The translations under genes and the position numbers were made by a program. From Egicoccus sp. AB-alg6-2 (lineage in GTDB: Bacteria; Actinomycetota; Nitriliruptoria; Nitriliruptorales; Nitriliruptoraceae): DNA of 64,000 bases. Numbering within the stretch: position 1 is the stretch's first letter; the number at the start of each line of letters is the position of its first letter. Positions 27,454 to 36,057 of the stretch are shown here, one piece after another. The stretch spans positions 1-64,000 of the forward strand of contig NZ_JBGUAY010000009.1 in the NCBI RefSeq assembly GCF_041821025.1. The letters run 5' to 3'. Under the pieces are notes generated by a model. The model was not told the origin of the DNA and did no database searches. It worked only from the letters and a program-made list of their open reading frames with translations.

Positions 27454-30336
27454 TCAGTGCAGGGTGGACGGTTCGGTCATCGCGGTGGGGGTCGGGCGCC
27501 CGAACAGGTAGCCCTGGGCCAGCTCGCACCCCACCGCGTGCAGCCGGCGCAGGTGCGTCTCGCGCTCGACGCCCTCGGCGACGACCTCGATGTCGAGGGA
27601 ACGCGCCAGCGCCACGACGCCCTCGACGAGGTGGGCGGCGCGGTCGGACCCGTCGAGCGTCGCCACGAAGCTGCGGTCGAGCTTGACCTGGTCGATCGGA
27701 AGTCGCTGCAGCCACGTGAGCGTCGAGAATCCGGTGCCGAAGTCGTCCAGCGCGATCCGCACGCCGAGCTGCCGAAGCTGGGTCAGCTGCTCGACCACCC
27801 CTGGGAGGTCGACGAGCGCACGGCTCTCGGTGACCTCCAGCGTCAGGCTGCCGGCTTCGAGGTCGTTCGCGCTGAGCGCCTCCCGGACGCAGGCGCGGAG
27901 CCGTGGATCGATCAGGGTCTGCGCGGAGAGGTTGACCGCGACGTGGAACGGGTGCCCGGACCCGGCCCAGTCGACGGCCGCCGCGACGGCGCTGCGCACC
28001 GCCCACAGGTCGAGGTCGGCCACGTGTCCCGATTCCTCGGCGAGGGCGAGGAAGGCCGCGGGCGCCAGGACGCCGAGCTCCGGGTGGCACCACCGTGCGA
28101 GTGCCTCCTGGCCGACCACGGTGACCCGGGGCTCCCCCAGGTCGGAGGTGAGGCGCACGATCGGCTGGTAGTACAGCGCGAACTCGCCCGCGTCGAGACC
28201 TGCCCGTAGCTGGGCCGCCGACCGGCGGCTGGTCGTGCCACCGCGCGGCGTCTCGCCGTCGAGCACGATCTGGTTACGACCACGCTGTTTGGCCACGTAC
28301 ATGGCCGCGTCGGCGCGCCTGAGCAGGTGCCCACCGTCGTCGGACGCGCGCTGGACGGCGACGCCGATGCTGGTGCTGATCCGCAGCTCCCGCCCGTCGA
28401 CGCGGAACGGGGCCGAGAACCCGTCGGTGATCCGGTTGGCCACGTCGCCGGCGCCGAGGTCGAGGTCTCCGCCGCGGAGCAGCAGGGCGAACTCGTCGCC
28501 GCTCAGCCTGGCCACGAGGTCGCCGGGGCGCAGGTGCGCGCGCAGCCGGGCGGCCACCTGCCGCAGCAGCTCGTCACCGGCGGCATGCCCGTACTGGTCG
28601 TTGACCTGCTTGAAGCCGTCGAGGTCGCAGAACAGGACGGCGACGCCGCCGTCCGACTCGCTCGTGGCGATCTCGCGCTCGAGGGTGTGCATGAACAGTG
28701 CGCGGTTGGGCAGGCCGGTCAGGCCGTCGTGCTGGGCCTGGTGGCGGATCCGCGTGACCAGGTGGGCGTTCTGCAGCGCCGTGGCGGCCTGGTCGGCGAT
28801 GCCGGAGAGCCGCTCGACGGCCTCCGCGTCCGGCCATCCCGGTGGCGCGGGGTTGTTCTCCGTCGCCGTCAGGACGCCGAGCAACGTGTCGCCGGCCAGC
28901 AGCGGCACGACAACGACGGTCTCGGTGTCCAACGCCTCCAGCACCGAGCGGAGCACGGGGCTGACGTCGGCGCTGCGCAGGACGGTGGGTCGCCGGCGGG
29001 TGAGCATGCGTGCCAGCTCCGACGTCTCGTCGGGGCGGAGTTCGGTCTCGAGCAACGTGGCGCGGGTCTGCTCGGTCCCGCCGTGCGCAGCGAGGCCGCG
29101 CAGCGAGCCGCGACCGGCGTCCCAGGCCAGCAGGCTGGCGCGCGGTGCGCCGCTGATGGTCGGGGTCATGCGGACGACGACGTCGGCGATCTCCTGCTCG
29201 CTCGTCGTCACCGACAGCTGGTGCGCAAGGGTGAGCAGGTCGCGGGCCCGGGCCTCGTCACGCCGGGAGGTGTCCAGGGCCAGGACCAGTTCGAGCGCGG
29301 CAGCGGCGTGGGCGGCGTACGCGGACAGCAACGAGCGCTCGTCCCGCAGCCCGCGCTGGTCCGCGGCGTACACCGCGGCGAGACGCCCGTACTGACGGCG
29401 GGCGGTCGCGACGTCGACCACCACCACGTGGGGCCCGAGGTCCTCCCCGCCGAGCAGACGGATCGCCATGTCCTCGGCGGTCACCGGGTCGAGTCCCGCC
29501 CGGTGCACCAGTGGGGTGTCCGCACCGGGCGTCTCGACGGCCAGCAGGTACGCCGGCGCGATGACGGCCGACGCGGCTCGTTCGATGATGCGCGTGAGGG
29601 CCTGGTCGAGATCGTGGCTGCCGACGAGGTCCGACGCGGTCGACTGCAGCGACGCCAGTTGGGCGCGCAGGGCCTTGAGCTCGGTGTCTGCGCCGTCGCG
29701 TCGGGACCGCTGCCAGGGCCGCCGTCGTGCCTGCCAGGACAGGTCGTAGATACACGCGTCGTGGCCGTCCGACTGGCAGGCGGGATGCTCGATCCTCGCC
29801 GGCTCCAGCGAGAACACGGTCGGCACCGTCGAGATCAGCCCCTGCGCGTACGCGCAGTCGAGTCGCGAGTGCCGGTAGCCGGCGTGCAGTCGGAAGCTGA
29901 TGCGGGCCTGAGAGGAACCTGCCTCGACGACCTCCATGGTCGAGGTGGTGGAGAACTTCGTGACCGCCGAGGGCAGCTGTCGGTAGACCTGGCGCGGCGA
30001 CCCCAGTGCGCGCACGAGCAGCACGATGGCGGGCGCGAGGTTGTTCTCCAGCGCGGTCGCGCCGATCTTGAAGGCCGCCTCGGGGTCGTCGAGCACCTCG
30101 GTCGCCGCCTCGAACAACCGGATGCGCGTCTCGTAGGAGTACCACCGCGCCGGGTCGGTCAGCTCGGCGGCCGTGTGACGCAGGTCGGCGGCGGCCAGCA
30201 GGTCGTGGACCGCGGCTTCGCCACCGTGGTGGCGCACGTAGTTGACGATCAGCGCCGTCGTCGTGGCGGCCGTCTCCCGCGGCTCCGCCGCCGATGCCTG
30301 ATCAGGGCCGTCGGCACGGGGAGGCATGTCGGCCAT
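27454..30336 (-). CDS. Sensor-GAF-GAF-GGDEF-EAL c-di-GMP protein
   Basis: 960 residues, soluble. The N-terminal part (about 25-205) resembles the ligand-binding domain seen in some actinobacterial regulators and ends in a Cys/His cluster (HPACQSDGHDAC). Two GAF-like domains follow (about 215-365 and 375-535). The GGDEF domain has RLSGDEFALLL near 612, a G-to-S change at the first position that can still be active. The EAL domain is intact: GQEALARW (about 744), VNLSAQ, LEVTES, LDDFGTGFS and VKLDRSF. Net phosphodiesterase activity seems likelier than in the other window protein, but this is inference. ATG 30336 is the first start. Confidence 0.93.
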   Translation of the reverse strand: MADMPPRADGPDQASAAEPRETAATTTALIVNYVRHHGGEAAVHDLLAAADLRHTAAELTDPARWYSYETRIRLFEAATEVLDDPEAAFKIGATALENNLAPAIVLLVRALGSPRQVYRQLPSAVTKFSTTSTMEVVEAGSSQARISFRLHAGYRHSRLDCAYAQGLISTVPTVFSLEPARIEHPACQSDGHDACIYDLSWQARRRPWQRSRRDGADTELKALRAQLASLQSTASDLVGSHDLDQALTRIIERAASAVIAPAYLLAVETPGADTPLVHRAGLDPVTAEDMAIRLLGGEDLGPHVVVVDVATARRQYGRLAAVYAADQRGLRDERSLLSAYAAHAAAALELVLALDTSRRDEARARDLLTLAHQLSVTTSEQEIADVVVRMTPTISGAPRASLLAWDAGRGSLRGLAAHGGTEQTRATLLETELRPDETSELARMLTRRRPTVLRSADVSPVLRSVLEALDTETVVVVPLLAGDTLLGVLTATENNPAPPGWPDAEAVERLSGIADQAATALQNAHLVTRIRHQAQHDGLTGLPNRALFMHTLEREIATSESDGGVAVLFCDLDGFKQVNDQYGHAAGDELLRQVAARLRAHLRPGDLVARLSGDEFALLLRGGDLDLGAGDVANRITDGFSAPFRVDGRELRISTSIGVAVQRASDDGGHLLRRADAAMYVAKQRGRNQIVLDGETPRGGTTSRRSAAQLRAGLDAGEFALYYQPIVRLTSDLGEPRVTVVGQEALARWCHPELGVLAPAAFLALAEESGHVADLDLWAVRSAVAAAVDWAGSGHPFHVAVNLSAQTLIDPRLRACVREALSANDLEAGSLTLEVTESRALVDLPGVVEQLTQLRQLGVRIALDDFGTGFSTLTWLQRLPIDQVKLDRSFVATLDGSDRAAHLVEGVVALARSLDIEVVAEGVERETHLRRLHAVGCELAQGYLFGRPTPTAMTEPSTLH

Positions 30337-30408
30337 GCGCGTGTCCGTTTCACGTACGAGTGATTCGTGATGTCCGTCGGCAGGGCGCGGCGGACCTTGA
30401 GCGCGGGA

Positions 30409-31305
30409 TCAGAGGCGCTCGACGGCGACGATGCGCTGCCGGGCGCCGAAGGTCGGTGCTCGAACGCCGGTCGCGAGCAACAGGCGCACGACCCGCCCGC
30501 GGTGGCCGGCGAACGGAGCCAGCAGGGCCAGCATCCGCTCGTCGGTGCCGCGGGGCTCGCCGGCCAGCGCCCAGCTGACCTGGTTCTTGACGTGGAAGTC
30601 GCCCACCTCGACCTGGTCGGCATCGCCGGCCGCGATGCGCAGCACCAGCGCAGCCGTCCAGGGCCCGAGTCCGCGGACGGCGCAGATGCGTGCGCTCGCC
30701 CGCGGCGACGGTTCGTCGATCGCCTGCTGGAGGTGGGCGGCGGACCGGCTGGCTGCGACGATCGCCTCCGCGCGGGCGCGTTCGACCCCGAAACGGTGGT
30801 ACGCCCAGTACGGCAGCGCCGCCAGTCGCTCGGGAGCGGGCTGCAACCGCAGCTCGTAGGGGCCCGGCGCCGGCTCACCGTGCGCGCGCACCAGGCGCGT
30901 CCACGCCCGTGCGGCCTCGCCCGAGGTGATGCGCTGGGCCAGGATCGTCGGGACCAGGGCGTCCCACGCGACGCCGGTACGCCCGAGCCGCAGGCCAGGC
31001 CTTCGGCGGGCGGCGCGGGCGACGACCGGGTGCCGTTCGGGGACGAAACCGTCCCGATCGTCCGAGCCGCCGACGAGGGCGGGCGCCCGATCGAGCAGCC
31101 ACGCGGCTCCGGGACCCCACGCCCGGGCGACGAAGCGGCCGTCGGGCTCGCGCATGACCTCGACGGTTCCCGGGCCGTCCGGCGTCCGCGAGCAACGCAC
31201 GACACCGTCCCGGCGCAGTCGGATCGTCGGGTCCTGCGCGGAATGGACCAGCGGCCGCAGGGAGGCCAGCAGGTCGACAGGTCCGGGAACCGAGAAGCGA
31301 CGCAC
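30409..31305 (-). CDS. DNA-3-methyladenine glycosylase, AlkA-like (HhH-GPD)
   Basis: Base-excision glycosylase that removes alkylated bases, 298 residues. The HhH-GPD core is clear: AWDALVPTILAQRITSGEAARAW, then the helix-hairpin-helix VRGLGPWTAALVLRIAAG and the catalytic Asp in VEVGDFHVKN (about 237). The early residues form the AlkA N-terminal fold. No iron-sulphur cysteines are present, which separates it from EndoIII/MutY. GTG 31305 is supported by the start of the conserved N-terminal strand. It follows the peroxiredoxin gene on the same strand, with a terminator-like hairpin between them. Confidence 0.88.
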   Translation of the reverse strand: MRRFSVPGPVDLLASLRPLVHSAQDPTIRLRRDGVVRCSRTPDGPGTVEVMREPDGRFVARAWGPGAAWLLDRAPALVGGSDDRDGFVPERHPVVARAARRRPGLRLGRTGVAWDALVPTILAQRITSGEAARAWTRLVRAHGEPAPGPYELRLQPAPERLAALPYWAYHRFGVERARAEAIVAASRSAAHLQQAIDEPSPRASARICAVRGLGPWTAALVLRIAAGDADQVEVGDFHVKNQVSWALAGEPRGTDERMLALLAPFAGHRGRVVRLLLATGVRAPTFGARQRIVAVERL

Positions 31306-31333
31306 GCCGCGGACCGTACCGCCCGTCGACGCG

Positions 31334-31370
31334 GACGGGCCCGACGCGAGCAGGTCGCGCCGGGCCCGTC
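31334..31370 (-). terminator. Terminator-like hairpin after the peroxiredoxin gene
   Basis: A 10-bp stem (GACGGGCCCG at 31334-31343 with CGGGCCCGTC at 31361-31370) encloses 17 bases that can pair further. It lies 12 bases past the peroxiredoxin stop on the minus strand and before the AlkA-like start. Confidence 0.55.
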
Positions 31371-31382
31371 GAGGTCTCGCGA

Positions 31383-32015
31383 TCAGGCGGTCGGGTCGTC
31401 GACGTAGCGCAGGTAGGGGCGCTTGGCCTCGAAGTTCTCGAACCGGGCCCGGGCGTCCTCGTCGGACACGGCCGGGGTCACGATGACCCGGTCGCCCTTG
31501 GTCCAGTTGGCGGGCGTGGCCAGCCCTTCCTTCGCGGTGAGCTGCAGCGAGTCGATGACCCGGATCAGCTCGTCGAAGTTGCGGCCGGTCGCCGCCGGGT
31601 AGGTCAGGGTCAGCTTGACCTTGTTGTCGGGGCCGATCACGAACACCGAGCGCACCGTCGCGGTGTCGCTGGCGTTGGGATGCACCATGTCGTAGAGGTC
31701 GGCGACCTTGCGCTCGGGGTCGGCGATGAGCGGGAAGTTCAGCGCCGCGCCCTGGGTGTCGGCGATGTCTTCGTCCCAGCCGCGGTGGTCCTCGAGCGAG
31801 CTGACGGACAGGCCGATGACCTTGACGCCGCGACGGTCGAACTCGTCCTTGAGGTGCGCCACGGCGCCGAGTTCGGTGGTGCAGACCGGCGTGTAGTCCT
31901 TCGGGTGGCTGAAGAGCACGGCCCAGTCGTCACCCTTCCAGTCGTGGAAGTTCAGCTCGCCCTCGGTGGTGGCGGCGGTGAAGTTGGGGGCCTCGTCTCC
32001 GAGTCGGATACCCAC
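31383..32015 (-). CDS. 1-Cys peroxiredoxin (Prx6 type)
   Basis: Reduces peroxides in the cytoplasm, 210 residues. The peroxidatic cysteine is Cys45 in SHPKDYTPVCTTELG, and the C-terminal Prx6 extension (RVIVTPAVSDEDARARF... KRPYLRYV) is present. The resolving cysteine is absent, so the reductant must come from outside the protein. GTG 32015 has AGGAAGGA seven bases upstream, which decides this start over the longer frame. A 108-base spacer separates it from the exonuclease gene on the same strand and probably carries its own promoter. Confidence 0.94.
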   Translation of the reverse strand: MGIRLGDEAPNFTAATTEGELNFHDWKGDDWAVLFSHPKDYTPVCTTELGAVAHLKDEFDRRGVKVIGLSVSSLEDHRGWDEDIADTQGAALNFPLIADPERKVADLYDMVHPNASDTATVRSVFVIGPDNKVKLTLTYPAATGRNFDELIRVIDSLQLTAKEGLATPANWTKGDRVIVTPAVSDEDARARFENFEAKRPYLRYVDDPTA

Positions 32016-32123
32016 GGTGGTCCTTCCTGGTGGAGTGGAAGGCGCGACGGTACGGAGCCCCACCGCGACCCCGCGCGGCCGTGGAGTGCCAACCGTGTAA
32101 ACGGCGAGACGATCGGGATCGAA

Positions 32124-33128
32124 TCAGAAGAGGGGGACCTGCTCGCCGGCGAGCGGGGAGGTGGTGACGGGGGTGGGGGCGACCGCCGCGCCGACACCGA
32201 CGAGCTCGTCCGGCTCGGTGGGCATGGGCGGCATCGGAGGCACCGGGGGTGCGGTGACGGCACGCACGAAGCGTCGCGCCGGTGCGTACAGCCCGAGCGC
32301 GTTCAGGGTCGTCTGCACCCGGTCGTGGTCGACCCCCGCCGCGACGGCGGCGGCGACGTCGACCGTCAGGTGGGGGATCGGCGCCATGAGTTCGAGGTTG
32401 CGTTCGACGCGGTCGCGGCTCGAGCGCAGGGCTGCCTCGACCTTCGGTGCGAGATGCTGCAACGCGGCGTACATGGCGGGCACGGAGCCGTAGTCGCGCA
32501 GGAGCCGGGCCGCCATCTTCGGCCCGATCCCACTCGCCCCGGTCAGTCCGTCCGACGGATCGCCGCGGAGGGCGGCGAGGTCGGTGTACTGGGCCGGAGA
32601 CACGCCGTACTCGGCCCGCACCGCAGCCTCGTCGTACACCTTGAGATCGGCGAAGGTCGCGCGGGGCCGCAGCAGGCGGGTGGTCGGCCCGACCAGGGCG
32701 GTCAGGTCCCGGTCCGAGCTCAGCACGTCGCAGGGCCATCCGCGGGCGACGCAGGCGTCGACGGTGGCCGCAAGCAGGTCGTCGGCCTCGGCACCCTCGA
32801 CCTCGACGACCGTGAAACCGCAGTCCCGCAGGTGCCCACGCAGCGTCTGCAGGTGACCGGGCAGGTCGGGGTGGGTGGCCGCGCGGTTGGCCTTGTATTC
32901 GGGGAAGTCGAGCTTGCGCTGGTTGGTGGGATGGTCGAAGCCGACCACGACCGCGTCGTAGGGGCCCTCGATCCAGGCCGAGGCGAGCATCCCGACCACG
33001 GCGCCGGTGACGAACGGGGTCGTCCACCCCTCACGCTGCGCATCCTGCTGCGCGCTGTGGAAGCCGCGATGGCCCAGCGAATTGCCGTCGACCGCCAGGA
33101 CGCGAGGTGAGGTCGGATCGAGGGGCAC
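32124..33128 (-). CDS. 5'-3' exonuclease (PolI N-terminal domain type)
   Basis: 334-residue stand-alone version of the PolI 5'-nuclease domain. Visible are the metal-binding segments LAVDGNSLGHRG, GFDHPTNQRK, EYKANR, GAEADDLLA and VLSSDRDLTALV, followed by the helix-hairpin-helix LRGDPSDGLTGASGIGPKMAARLL. It should act on flaps and RNA primers during repair or replication. The last 50 residues are Pro/Thr-rich and not conserved. GTG 33128 has AGGA seven bases before it; a longer reading would enter the divergent SDR promoter region. Confidence 0.9.
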   Translation of the reverse strand: MPLDPTSPRVLAVDGNSLGHRGFHSAQQDAQREGWTTPFVTGAVVGMLASAWIEGPYDAVVVGFDHPTNQRKLDFPEYKANRAATHPDLPGHLQTLRGHLRDCGFTVVEVEGAEADDLLAATVDACVARGWPCDVLSSDRDLTALVGPTTRLLRPRATFADLKVYDEAAVRAEYGVSPAQYTDLAALRGDPSDGLTGASGIGPKMAARLLRDYGSVPAMYAALQHLAPKVEAALRSSRDRVERNLELMAPIPHLTVDVAAAVAAGVDHDRVQTTLNALGLYAPARRFVRAVTAPPVPPMPPMPTEPDELVGVGAAVAPTPVTTSPLAGEQVPLF

Positions 33129-33223
33129 GGTGGGTCCTGGCGGATGGTCGGCGGGTCCGGTCGACGGTAGCGAACCAGTAGCCTCGGACCCATCCACCTC
33201 GGCCGGCTGCAGAAGGAGCGCGC

Positions 33224-34006
33224 GTGCCCCGTCGCATCCAGCGCGCACTCGTCACGGGCGCGTCTTCGGGGATCGGCGAGGCGTTCGTCCGCCACCTCGC
33301 TGCCCGCGGGGTGGAACTCGTGCTCGTGGCTCGCCGCGAGGATCGGCTGCGTGCCCTGGCGGCGTCGTCGTCGACCCGCGCCGACGTGCTGGCGGCGGAC
33401 CTGACGGTCGCCGCCGACCTCGCGCGGGTCGAGGCCCGTCTGGCCTCGCACGAGGAGCCGATCGATCTGCTGGTCAACAACGCGGGCTTCGGTGCCTACG
33501 GTGCGTTCACGGAGGTCGAGGTCGATCGTCAGCATCGGATGGTCGAGCTCAACGTGGTGGCGCTGGTGCGTTGTGCCCACGCGGTGCTGCCACAGCTGCT
33601 CGTGCGGGGGACCGGCGGTGTCATCAACGTCGGATCCGTCGCCGGCGCCCAGCCCGACCCGTTCGCCGCGACCTACGGCGCCACCAAAGCGTTCGTACGG
33701 AGTTTCAGCCACGCGCTGCACGAGGAGGTCCGGGGTCGGGGCGTGACGGTGACGCTGCTCGCGCCGGGGCTCACGCGCACCGAGTTCGCCGACGTCTCGG
33801 ATGTGCACGCTCCCGGAGCCATGGAGCGCATCGGGATGACGGCCGACGACGTGGTGGTGCGTGCGCTCCGCGACTTCGCGCAGGGGCGTGCGAACAGCAT
33901 CCCCGGGACCAGGAACCTGCTGGCGGTGGCGGCTGGAGGGACCGCTCCGGTGGCGCTGTCACGGCGGGTCTCCGGGTTGGTCCACCGCCGGATGTCACAC
34001 GGATGA
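33224..34006 (+). CDS. Short-chain dehydrogenase/reductase (classical SDR)
   Basis: 260-residue NAD(P)-dependent oxidoreductase with the cofactor motif TGASSGIG (11-18), the structural motif NNAG (near 86), the catalytic serine in VINVGSVAG and the YxxxK pair in TYGATKAF (about 150). The arginine pair after ELVLVARRED suggests NADP preference. Related proteins are annotated as DltE/YqjQ-like or ketoreductases; the substrate is unknown. GTG 33224 has AGAAGGAG eight bases upstream. The stop overlaps the start of the next gene by four bases, so the two are coupled. Confidence 0.92.
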   Translation: MPRRIQRALVTGASSGIGEAFVRHLAARGVELVLVARREDRLRALAASSSTRADVLAADLTVAADLARVEARLASHEEPIDLLVNNAGFGAYGAFTEVEVDRQHRMVELNVVALVRCAHAVLPQLLVRGTGGVINVGSVAGAQPDPFAATYGATKAFVRSFSHALHEEVRGRGVTVTLLAPGLTRTEFADVSDVHAPGAMERIGMTADDVVVRALRDFAQGRANSIPGTRNLLAVAAGGTAPVALSRRVSGLVHRRMSHG

Positions 34007-34476
34007 GCGCCGCTACCGACGCCACCGACCCCGCCGACGCGGTGCACCTGCGGTTCCTGCTCGTACGGGAACTCCCGCTGCTCGTGGCCGGCGTGGAGGA
34101 CGTGGGCCGGGGCGCGCAACTGCTCACCGCTCTGGCCGAACGCGGCCTCCCGGTCATCGACGGCTTCCTCGGGGTGTCGTTGCCACGCGGTGCCCGGGTC
34201 GGGTTCGCCGTCGATGCCGAGCACCTGCGTCTGGTCGACGAGCAGGACGCGACGCTCCTGCGGGCCCGACGCGAGACGGTCGACGAAGCCTGGCTGACGG
34301 CGGCCAGGCGCATGCGTGGCACGATGCTGGTGACCCTGCGCGACGCGGTGCTCTCGCCCGACGAGGACCCCGCACAGCTCGCGGCGCGCATCGACGGGCT
34401 TGCCCGTGCCGGGTCGGCCCGCGGCGCCGTCGTGGGGGTCGTCGAGGAGCGACCCACCCTGCCGCTGCTGTTCTGA
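34003..34476 (+). CDS. Hypothetical protein coupled to SDR
   Basis: 157 residues, not recognised. It has no membrane segment or signal peptide. It is mixed alpha/beta in appearance, with acidic, Arg-rich helices (WLTAARRMRGTMLVTLRDAVLSPDEDPAQLAARIDGLARAG is one region, read here in parts) and ends EERPTLPLLF. ATG 34003 overlaps the SDR stop in ATGA, which decides the start and indicates co-translation. The protein might assist or regulate the reductase, but nothing in its sequence shows this. The 3' end converges on the EamA gene with a 28-base gap. Confidence 0.75.
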   Translation: MSAATDATDPADAVHLRFLLVRELPLLVAGVEDVGRGAQLLTALAERGLPVIDGFLGVSLPRGARVGFAVDAEHLRLVDEQDATLLRARRETVDEAWLTAARRMRGTMLVTLRDAVLSPDEDPAQLAARIDGLARAGSARGAVVGVVEERPTLPLLF

Positions 34477-34504
34477 TCCGCCGCGCGTCACGGCTCGACG
34501 GCGG

Positions 34505-35464
34505 TCAACGCTCCGTGGCGGTCACCTCCGCCGCGACGCGGGACCTGCGCCGTCTGGCCGTCGCGACGGCCACCCCGAACAGCACCAGGGGCGCCCCGAC
34601 CGCGAACGGCCCCGCCGGCAACTCGTCGAGGAGCAGCCATGCGAGCAGTCCGGCGCCGACCGGCTCGGAGAGCACGACGATGGAGACGACCGTCGCCGGC
34701 ACGCTGGACAGCAGGGCGTTGAAGATCGTGTGACCGAGCAGCTGCGGGCCGACGACGATGCCGACGATGGCCAGCCACGTCGTCGGCGCATAGCCGGTCA
34801 GTGGCACGCGCAGGACCAGGCACACGATCAGCAGGGCGGCGGCGGCCCACGCATAGACGACGCAGGAGTACAACGTGGCGGGCACGTCGCGGCGCGCCAC
34901 CCGGCCCGCCAGCAGGTACCCCGTGATCGCGATCGCACCGCCGAACGCCATGGCGTCGCCGAGCAGTGCCTGTGGGCCCAGGTCGATGGCGGCCGCGTCA
35001 CCGACGCCGATGACGACCGCACCGACGATGGTGAGCGCCATGCCGATGACGGTTCGACGCTGGGTCCGCTCGCCCAGCAACCACCAGCCACCCAGCGCCA
35101 CGAACACCGGCGACATGGTCACCAGCGTGACCGCGCTCGCGACCGTGGTCAGCGCGAGTGCGCCCTGGAACAGCGCGAAGTGCAGGGCCAGCGACAGCCC
35201 GGATCCGAGCAGCTGGCGGTGGCGGGTCGGGGTCAGCCGCACGCCAGCCTTGCGCCGCGACCGCAGCGCGAGCGGGCCCAGGGCGATGGCGCCCAGTGCG
35301 GTGCGCCAGAACGCGACCGCCAGGGCGGGGGCGGCGCCGGGCACCGCGGTGGCGACGCCGGGGTCCTCGCCCATGGCGACCCGGGCCAGGATCGCCGAGG
35401 TGGACACGGCGACGGCGCCGAGCAGCAGGCCGAGGAGGACGACGGGGCGGGGGAGGGGGCGCAC
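34505..35464 (-). CDS. EamA/DMT-family transporter
   Basis: 319 residues with ten hydrophobic helices in two EamA repeats. The family motif region is visible at ALHFALFQGALALTTVASAVTLVTMSPVFVAL (read in segments), and the second repeat ends in PVGAGLLAWLLLDELP. The substrate is unknown. GTG 35464 places the first helix at the N-terminus. The gene is divergent from the DUF2087 gene with just 32 bases between starts, so the two promoters must overlap; the helix-turn-helix part of the neighbour makes local control of this transporter possible. Confidence 0.9.
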   Translation of the reverse strand: MRPLPRPVVLLGLLLGAVAVSTSAILARVAMGEDPGVATAVPGAAPALAVAFWRTALGAIALGPLALRSRRKAGVRLTPTRHRQLLGSGLSLALHFALFQGALALTTVASAVTLVTMSPVFVALGGWWLLGERTQRRTVIGMALTIVGAVVIGVGDAAAIDLGPQALLGDAMAFGGAIAITGYLLAGRVARRDVPATLYSCVVYAWAAAALLIVCLVLRVPLTGYAPTTWLAIVGIVVGPQLLGHTIFNALLSSVPATVVSIVVLSEPVGAGLLAWLLLDELPAGPFAVGAPLVLFGVAVATARRRRSRVAAEVTATER

Positions 35465-35496
35465 GCGCCGAGCCTACTGGCGCTACACATGGGGCC

Positions 35497-36039
35497 ATGA
35501 ACCCCCACGATCTGTTGCGCACGCTCCTCGAGCCTGCACGGCTGGCGGTACTCGGGACGATCGCCGTCACGCCGGCCGACCTCGACGACATCACCGCCCG
35601 CACCGGCGTCGCCCGGCGGGAGGTGTTGCGGACGCTGGGTCCGCTGGTGCAGGCCGGACTGGTCGTGCGCGAGGGCGAGACGTACGTCGTCGACGGGCGG
35701 GCCTGGCGTGGGGTGGCGCAGGACCTGCCGCAGGCTGCGCCGGCCCACCCGCGCATCGCGTTCGGCATGACCGCGGAGGAGGCCGAGGTGCTGAGCCGGT
35801 TCTTCACCGGCGAACGACTCACCGAGATCCCGGCGACACGCGGGAAGCGACTGGTCGTCCTCGAACGCCTGGCGCTGGAGTTCGAACCCGGGCGTCGTTA
35901 CCGGGAGCCGGAGGTCAACGAGGTCCTGGGCCGCTTCAACCCGGACTACGCGAGCCTGCGTCGCCACCTCGTCGACGAAGGGCTGCTGGATCGCGAGGCC
36001 GGCATGTACTGGCGTTCCGGCGGTCGGGTGTTCGAATAG
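35497..36039 (+). CDS. DUF2087 protein with N-terminal winged-helix region
   Basis: 180 residues. The N-terminal 70 look like a winged helix-turn-helix (LLEPARLAVLGTIAVTPADLDDIT, VARREVLRTLGPLVQAGLV). The C-terminal part is the DUF2087 signature: KRLVVLERLALEFEPGRRY, EVNEVLGRFNPDYASLRRH and LVDEGLLDREAGMYWRSGG. Proteins of this type are likely ArsR-like transcription factors, but no regulated target is established. ATG 35497 begins 32 bases from the divergent transporter start, making that gene a candidate target. Confidence 0.9.
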   Translation: MNPHDLLRTLLEPARLAVLGTIAVTPADLDDITARTGVARREVLRTLGPLVQAGLVVREGETYVVDGRAWRGVAQDLPQAAPAHPRIAFGMTAEEAEVLSRFFTGERLTEIPATRGKRLVVLERLALEFEPGRRYREPEVNEVLGRFNPDYASLRRHLVDEGLLDREAGMYWRSGGRVFE

Positions 36040-36057
36040 CGCCGGACGACGCCCGGA

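Noticed and set aside
31990-32110. TTGGCACTCC on the minus strand, like half of a CIRCE (HrcA) heat-shock element upstream of the peroxiredoxin gene
   Set aside because: No second half (GAGTGCTAA) lies at the expected 9-base distance.
34477-34504. Short gap between the SDR-coupled gene and EamA searched for a terminator
   Set aside because: No inverted repeat long enough to support a call.
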